A stretch of DNA of 64,000 nt, from the NCBI RefSeq assembly GCF_002895945.1, contig NZ_NPZB01000002.1:992001-1056000 (forward strand), given 5' to 3'. Both the position numbers and the translations under genes were made by a program. Under the pieces are notes generated by a model. The model made no database searches, was not told the origin of the DNA, and saw only the letters and a list, made by a program, of their open reading frames with translations. Position 1 is the first letter of the stretch. Each line of letters begins with the position of its first letter. The stretch comes from Solilutibacter silvestris (GTDB taxonomy: Bacteria > Pseudomonadota > Gammaproteobacteria > Xanthomonadales > Xanthomonadaceae). Below, in pieces: positions 61,728 through 64,000 of the stretch.

Positions 61728-63074
61728 TCACTTCCCCTTTTTTGGCGGTGTGAACACGGCAATCGATTCGACATGCGCGGTCTGCGGGAACATGTCCATC
61801 GCGCCGGCGGACTGCAACGTCCAGCCGGCTTCGTTGACCAGCCAGCCGGCGTCGCGCGCCAACGATCCCGGATGGCAGCTGACGTAGACGATGCGTTCCA
61901 GTCCGTCCAACGGAAGTTGCTTCAACACTTCGATCGCGCCCGAACGCGGCGGATCGAGCAGCAGTTTCGTGTACGGCTGTTTCAGCCACGGCTGGCCGCG
62001 CAACTCGACCGAGAGATCGGCGGCGTGGAAGTCGGCATTGGCGAGACCGTTGCGCTGCGCATTGTCGCGCGCGCGTTGCACCAATCCGGCATCGCCCTCG
62101 ACACCGGTAACGCGGCCGGCCACACGCGCCAGCGGCAGGGTGAAATTTCCAAGGCCGCAGAACAGGTCGAGGATGTGGTCGTCGGCCTGCGGATCGAGCA
62201 GTTCCAGCGCGAGCGCGATCATCCCACGATTGAGGTCGCCATTGACCTGGATGAAATCGAGCGGACGGAACGCCAATTCAACGTTCCACTCCGGCAATGC
62301 GAACGACAATTCCGGTGCGGGCTCCTGCAACGGATGCACCGATGACAAACCGCCGGGTTGCAGGAAGATCGTGAAGCCGTGTTCCACCGCGAATGCCGCC
62401 AGTGCTGCCTGGTCATTGTCACTCAACGGTTGCAGGTGACGGAACACCAGCACCACGTCCTGGTCGCCGGCGATGAATTCGATTTGCGGAATATCGGCGC
62501 GACCATCGAGCGAGTCCACCAGCGTCGACAATGCAGCGACCTTCATGCCGAGTTGCGGCACCACGGTATGGCACTCGCGCAGATCGGCGACGAAGCGCGG
62601 GTCGGTTTCACGGAATCCGACCAGCGTCTTGTCCTTCTTCTCGACACGTTTCACCGAAAAGCGACCCTTGCGACGATAACCCCAGGCGCTGCCGGTCAAC
62701 GCCGGCAACACCTGCTTCGGCGTGACATGACCGATGCGTTCGAGATTCTCCAGCAACACCTGTTGTTTCAGCGCGATCTGCGCGCCGGCGTCGAGGTGCT
62801 GCAACACGCAGCCGCTGCAGGTGCCGAAATGCGGGCAGCGCGGCTCGACGCGATCCGGCGATGCTTCCAGCACGTCCAGCGTCCGCGCTTCGTCGAAATG
62901 CCGGGATTTTCCGGTCTGTTCCACCATCACGCGTTCGCCGGGCAACGCACCGGAGACGAAGATCGCCTTGCCGGCGTGCACGCCCTCCTCGCGACGGGCG
63001 ACGCCACGACCATCGTGGCTGAGATCGGTGATGCGGACTTCGAAAGGCGTGCGGTCGATGCGGTTGCGGGACAC
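61728..63074 (-). CDS. rlmD: 23S rRNA (uracil-1939-C5)-methyltransferase RlmD
   Basis: The 448-residue enzyme methylates U1939 of 23S rRNA using SAM. The TRAM domain is at about 10-70. Four cysteines for a 4Fe-4S cluster follow (Cys80, Cys86, Cys89 and the later one in ECHTVVP). The SAM domain has LDLFCGLGNFTLPLA, the substrate motif LDPPRSG, and the catalytic cysteine in YVSCHPGSLARD. Length fits E. coli RlmD (433). The start is a GTG at 63074, with no strong ribosome site and no better ATG. Confidence 0.93.
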   Translation of the reverse strand: MSRNRIDRTPFEVRITDLSHDGRGVARREEGVHAGKAIFVSGALPGERVMVEQTGKSRHFDEARTLDVLEASPDRVEPRCPHFGTCSGCVLQHLDAGAQIALKQQVLLENLERIGHVTPKQVLPALTGSAWGYRRKGRFSVKRVEKKDKTLVGFRETDPRFVADLRECHTVVPQLGMKVAALSTLVDSLDGRADIPQIEFIAGDQDVVLVFRHLQPLSDNDQAALAAFAVEHGFTIFLQPGGLSSVHPLQEPAPELSFALPEWNVELAFRPLDFIQVNGDLNRGMIALALELLDPQADDHILDLFCGLGNFTLPLARVAGRVTGVEGDAGLVQRARDNAQRNGLANADFHAADLSVELRGQPWLKQPYTKLLLDPPRSGAIEVLKQLPLDGLERIVYVSCHPGSLARDAGWLVNEAGWTLQSAGAMDMFPQTAHVESIAVFTPPKKGK

Positions 63075-63147
63075 GTGGATACCGGCTGGAGCGTGACCGC
63101 GTATTGTCGCATCCGCCGCTGCGGGATGCCCATGCTACGGTTTCGGG

Positions 63148-63846
63148 ATGATGCCCAGAGTCCTGCTGGTCGAAGACGACCCGGTCAACGCGATGTTCCT
63201 GGGCGACGCGCTCGAATCCTTCCCGGCGCAGGTCGATGTTGCGGTCGATTGCGCCGAAGCAATGCGCATGGCGCGTGCGAATGCTTACGACGCATGGATG
63301 ATCGATTCCAACCTGCCCGACGGCAACGGCAGCGACCTGCTGCGCCGGTTGCGCACCGACGATCTGGTGCCACGTCGCGATTGCCCGGCGCTGGCCCATA
63401 CCGCCGATGCTGCGCCGGAAATCGCACGACAGTTGGAAACTGACGGTTTCGTTGCCGTGGTGCGCAAACCATCACCGATCGAGGCTTGGCATCGTGCGCT
63501 CGCGGCATTGCTCTCGGACGATGCCGCAGCTGCGGATTGGGATGACGTCGCCGCGCTGCGCGCGTTGGGCGGACGTCGCGAACACGTCGAGACGATGCGT
63601 GGCCTGTTCCGTGCCGAATTGCCGGCGCAACGCGATTTCATCCTCGGGGCACTGGAACGTGGTGATGCCGATGCCGCCCGCGGGATGTTGCACCGACTCA
63701 AGGCGAGTTGCGGTTTCGTCGGCGCGCTCGCGCTGGCGCAGGCCGCGCGCGACCTGCACGAACAGCCGCTGTCTCAATCGGCGCGTTCGCGGTTTTCCAC
63801 AGCGATCGATTCCGCGCTTGCCGATGCCGGCGACGGATCGCGCTGA
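63148..63846 (+). CDS. Response regulator with C-terminal Hpt domain
   Basis: The 232-residue protein joins a receiver domain (acidic pocket ED at 10-11, phosphoacceptor Asp53, Lys107 in RKP) to a histidine phosphotransfer domain (about 130-225). The phosphoacceptor is His182, in [12 protein letters not shown]. Such fusions relay phosphate between a hybrid kinase and another regulator. No kinase gene is next to it. The ATG at 63148 is followed by a second ATG. Its end overlaps the convergent recO-like gene by 73 bases. DNA binding is not expected. Confidence 0.85.
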   Translation: MMPRVLLVEDDPVNAMFLGDALESFPAQVDVAVDCAEAMRMARANAYDAWMIDSNLPDGNGSDLLRRLRTDDLVPRRDCPALAHTADAAPEIARQLETDGFVAVVRKPSPIEAWHRALAALLSDDAAAADWDDVAALRALGGRREHVETMRGLFRAELPAQRDFILGALERGDADAARGMLHRLKASCGFVGALALAQAARDLHEQPLSQSARSRFSTAIDSALADAGDGSR

Positions 63847-64000
63847 TCGATCCGCGCCAGTTCCGACGCCATCTCCCAAGCGCGGAGGCCGCGCCCACCG
63901 AGGTGCTGCATCAGCAACTCGCGCATGGCCCGCCGCAGCGCCGGGAGATCGTCCTCGACCGGCTGGCCATCGCCCCCCAACGCCAGCAACACGCGACCGG
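63774..64000 (-). CDS. recO: DNA repair protein RecO-like, C-terminal fragment (cut by window edge)
   Basis: The reading frame on the minus strand is open from the right edge to the stop at 63774. It reads [20 protein letters not shown], then [19 protein letters not shown] and a hydrophilic tail. The HLGGRxLRAW pattern is the usual end of RecO in xanthomonads, a recombination mediator that loads RecA with RecR. The last 20 residues overlap the end of the convergent response-regulator gene, which is unusual. The call rests on one motif and the rest lies outside the window. Confidence 0.55.
   Translation of the reverse strand, partial: GRVLLALGGDGQPVEDDLPALRRAMRELLMQHLGGRGLRAWEMASELARIDQRDPSPASASAESIAVENRERAD

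Overview
The window is about 64 kb of high-GC, densely coded chromosome. It most likely comes from a gammaproteobacterium of the Lysobacteraceae (Xanthomonadaceae) type. The evidence is the tandem DUF3011 secreted proteins, the TonB-receptor/LacI/tryptophan-halogenase-like sugar locus, a GyrA with Gln at the Ser83-equivalent position, a CRP/Clp-type site, and the gene orders smc-zipA-ligA-epmA and mtnP-hpt-nagZ. No insertion sequence, prophage, integron or CRISPR array was seen. The longest gene-free stretches (about 250-290 bp: 5037-5289, 15502-15751, 26237-26527) are promoter regions, and no gap exceeds 300 bp.

Layout. 1-16 kb: a ferritin-like protein; the cysteine pair cysK-cysE; gyrA; mtnA; two DUF3011 exported proteins; then the minus-strand run smc > zipA > ligA > epmA. 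16-38 kb: a carbohydrate-utilisation locus. It has an ABC importer (ATPase, two permeases, lipoprotein binding protein), a GH144-like endo-beta-1,2-glucanase, GH1 and GH3 beta-glucosidases, two paralogous exported discoidin plus six-hairpin proteins, a TonB-dependent receptor, a LacI regulator and a flavin-dependent halogenase-like enzyme. Four near-identical LacI-type palindromes (17273, 26276, 26466, 35291) tie its transcription units together. Two of the promoters also share a 44-bp block of unknown function.

38-46 kb: bolA-yciI, a small membrane protein, scpA-scpB-rluB, and a minus-strand operon of a methionine/glutamine aminotransferase, an MsrA-thioredoxin-MsrB lipoprotein fusion and an omega-amidase. 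46-53 kb: the complete cytochrome c maturation cluster ccmABCDEFGHI, with a lipoprotein azurin gene inserted between ccmB and ccmC. 53-58.7 kb: a thiol dioxygenase, a TonB receptor with a His-rich plug segment and a Zur/Fur-like palindrome, katG with an OxyR-type site, a strong bidirectional terminator and tRNA-Leu(CAA). 58.8-64 kb: mtnP-hpt-nagZ (methylthio-purine salvage and peptidoglycan recycling), a CYTH phosphatase, rlmD, a response regulator-Hpt protein and the 3' end of a recO-like gene.

How the parts fit. The central locus reads as one pathway. The receptor imports an oligo/polyglucan across the outer membrane. The exported GH144-like enzyme and its discoidin neighbours would act in the envelope, the ABC system would import the products, and the beta-glucosidases would release glucose. 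LacI would switch the whole set. The beta-1,2-glucan substrate is inferred from family membership and is not proven. A second theme is sulfur and redox: cysteine synthesis and oxidation, three methionine-salvage steps (MtnA, MtnP, MtnE-like plus omega-amidase), methionine sulfoxide repair, and a cytochrome c/azurin cluster.
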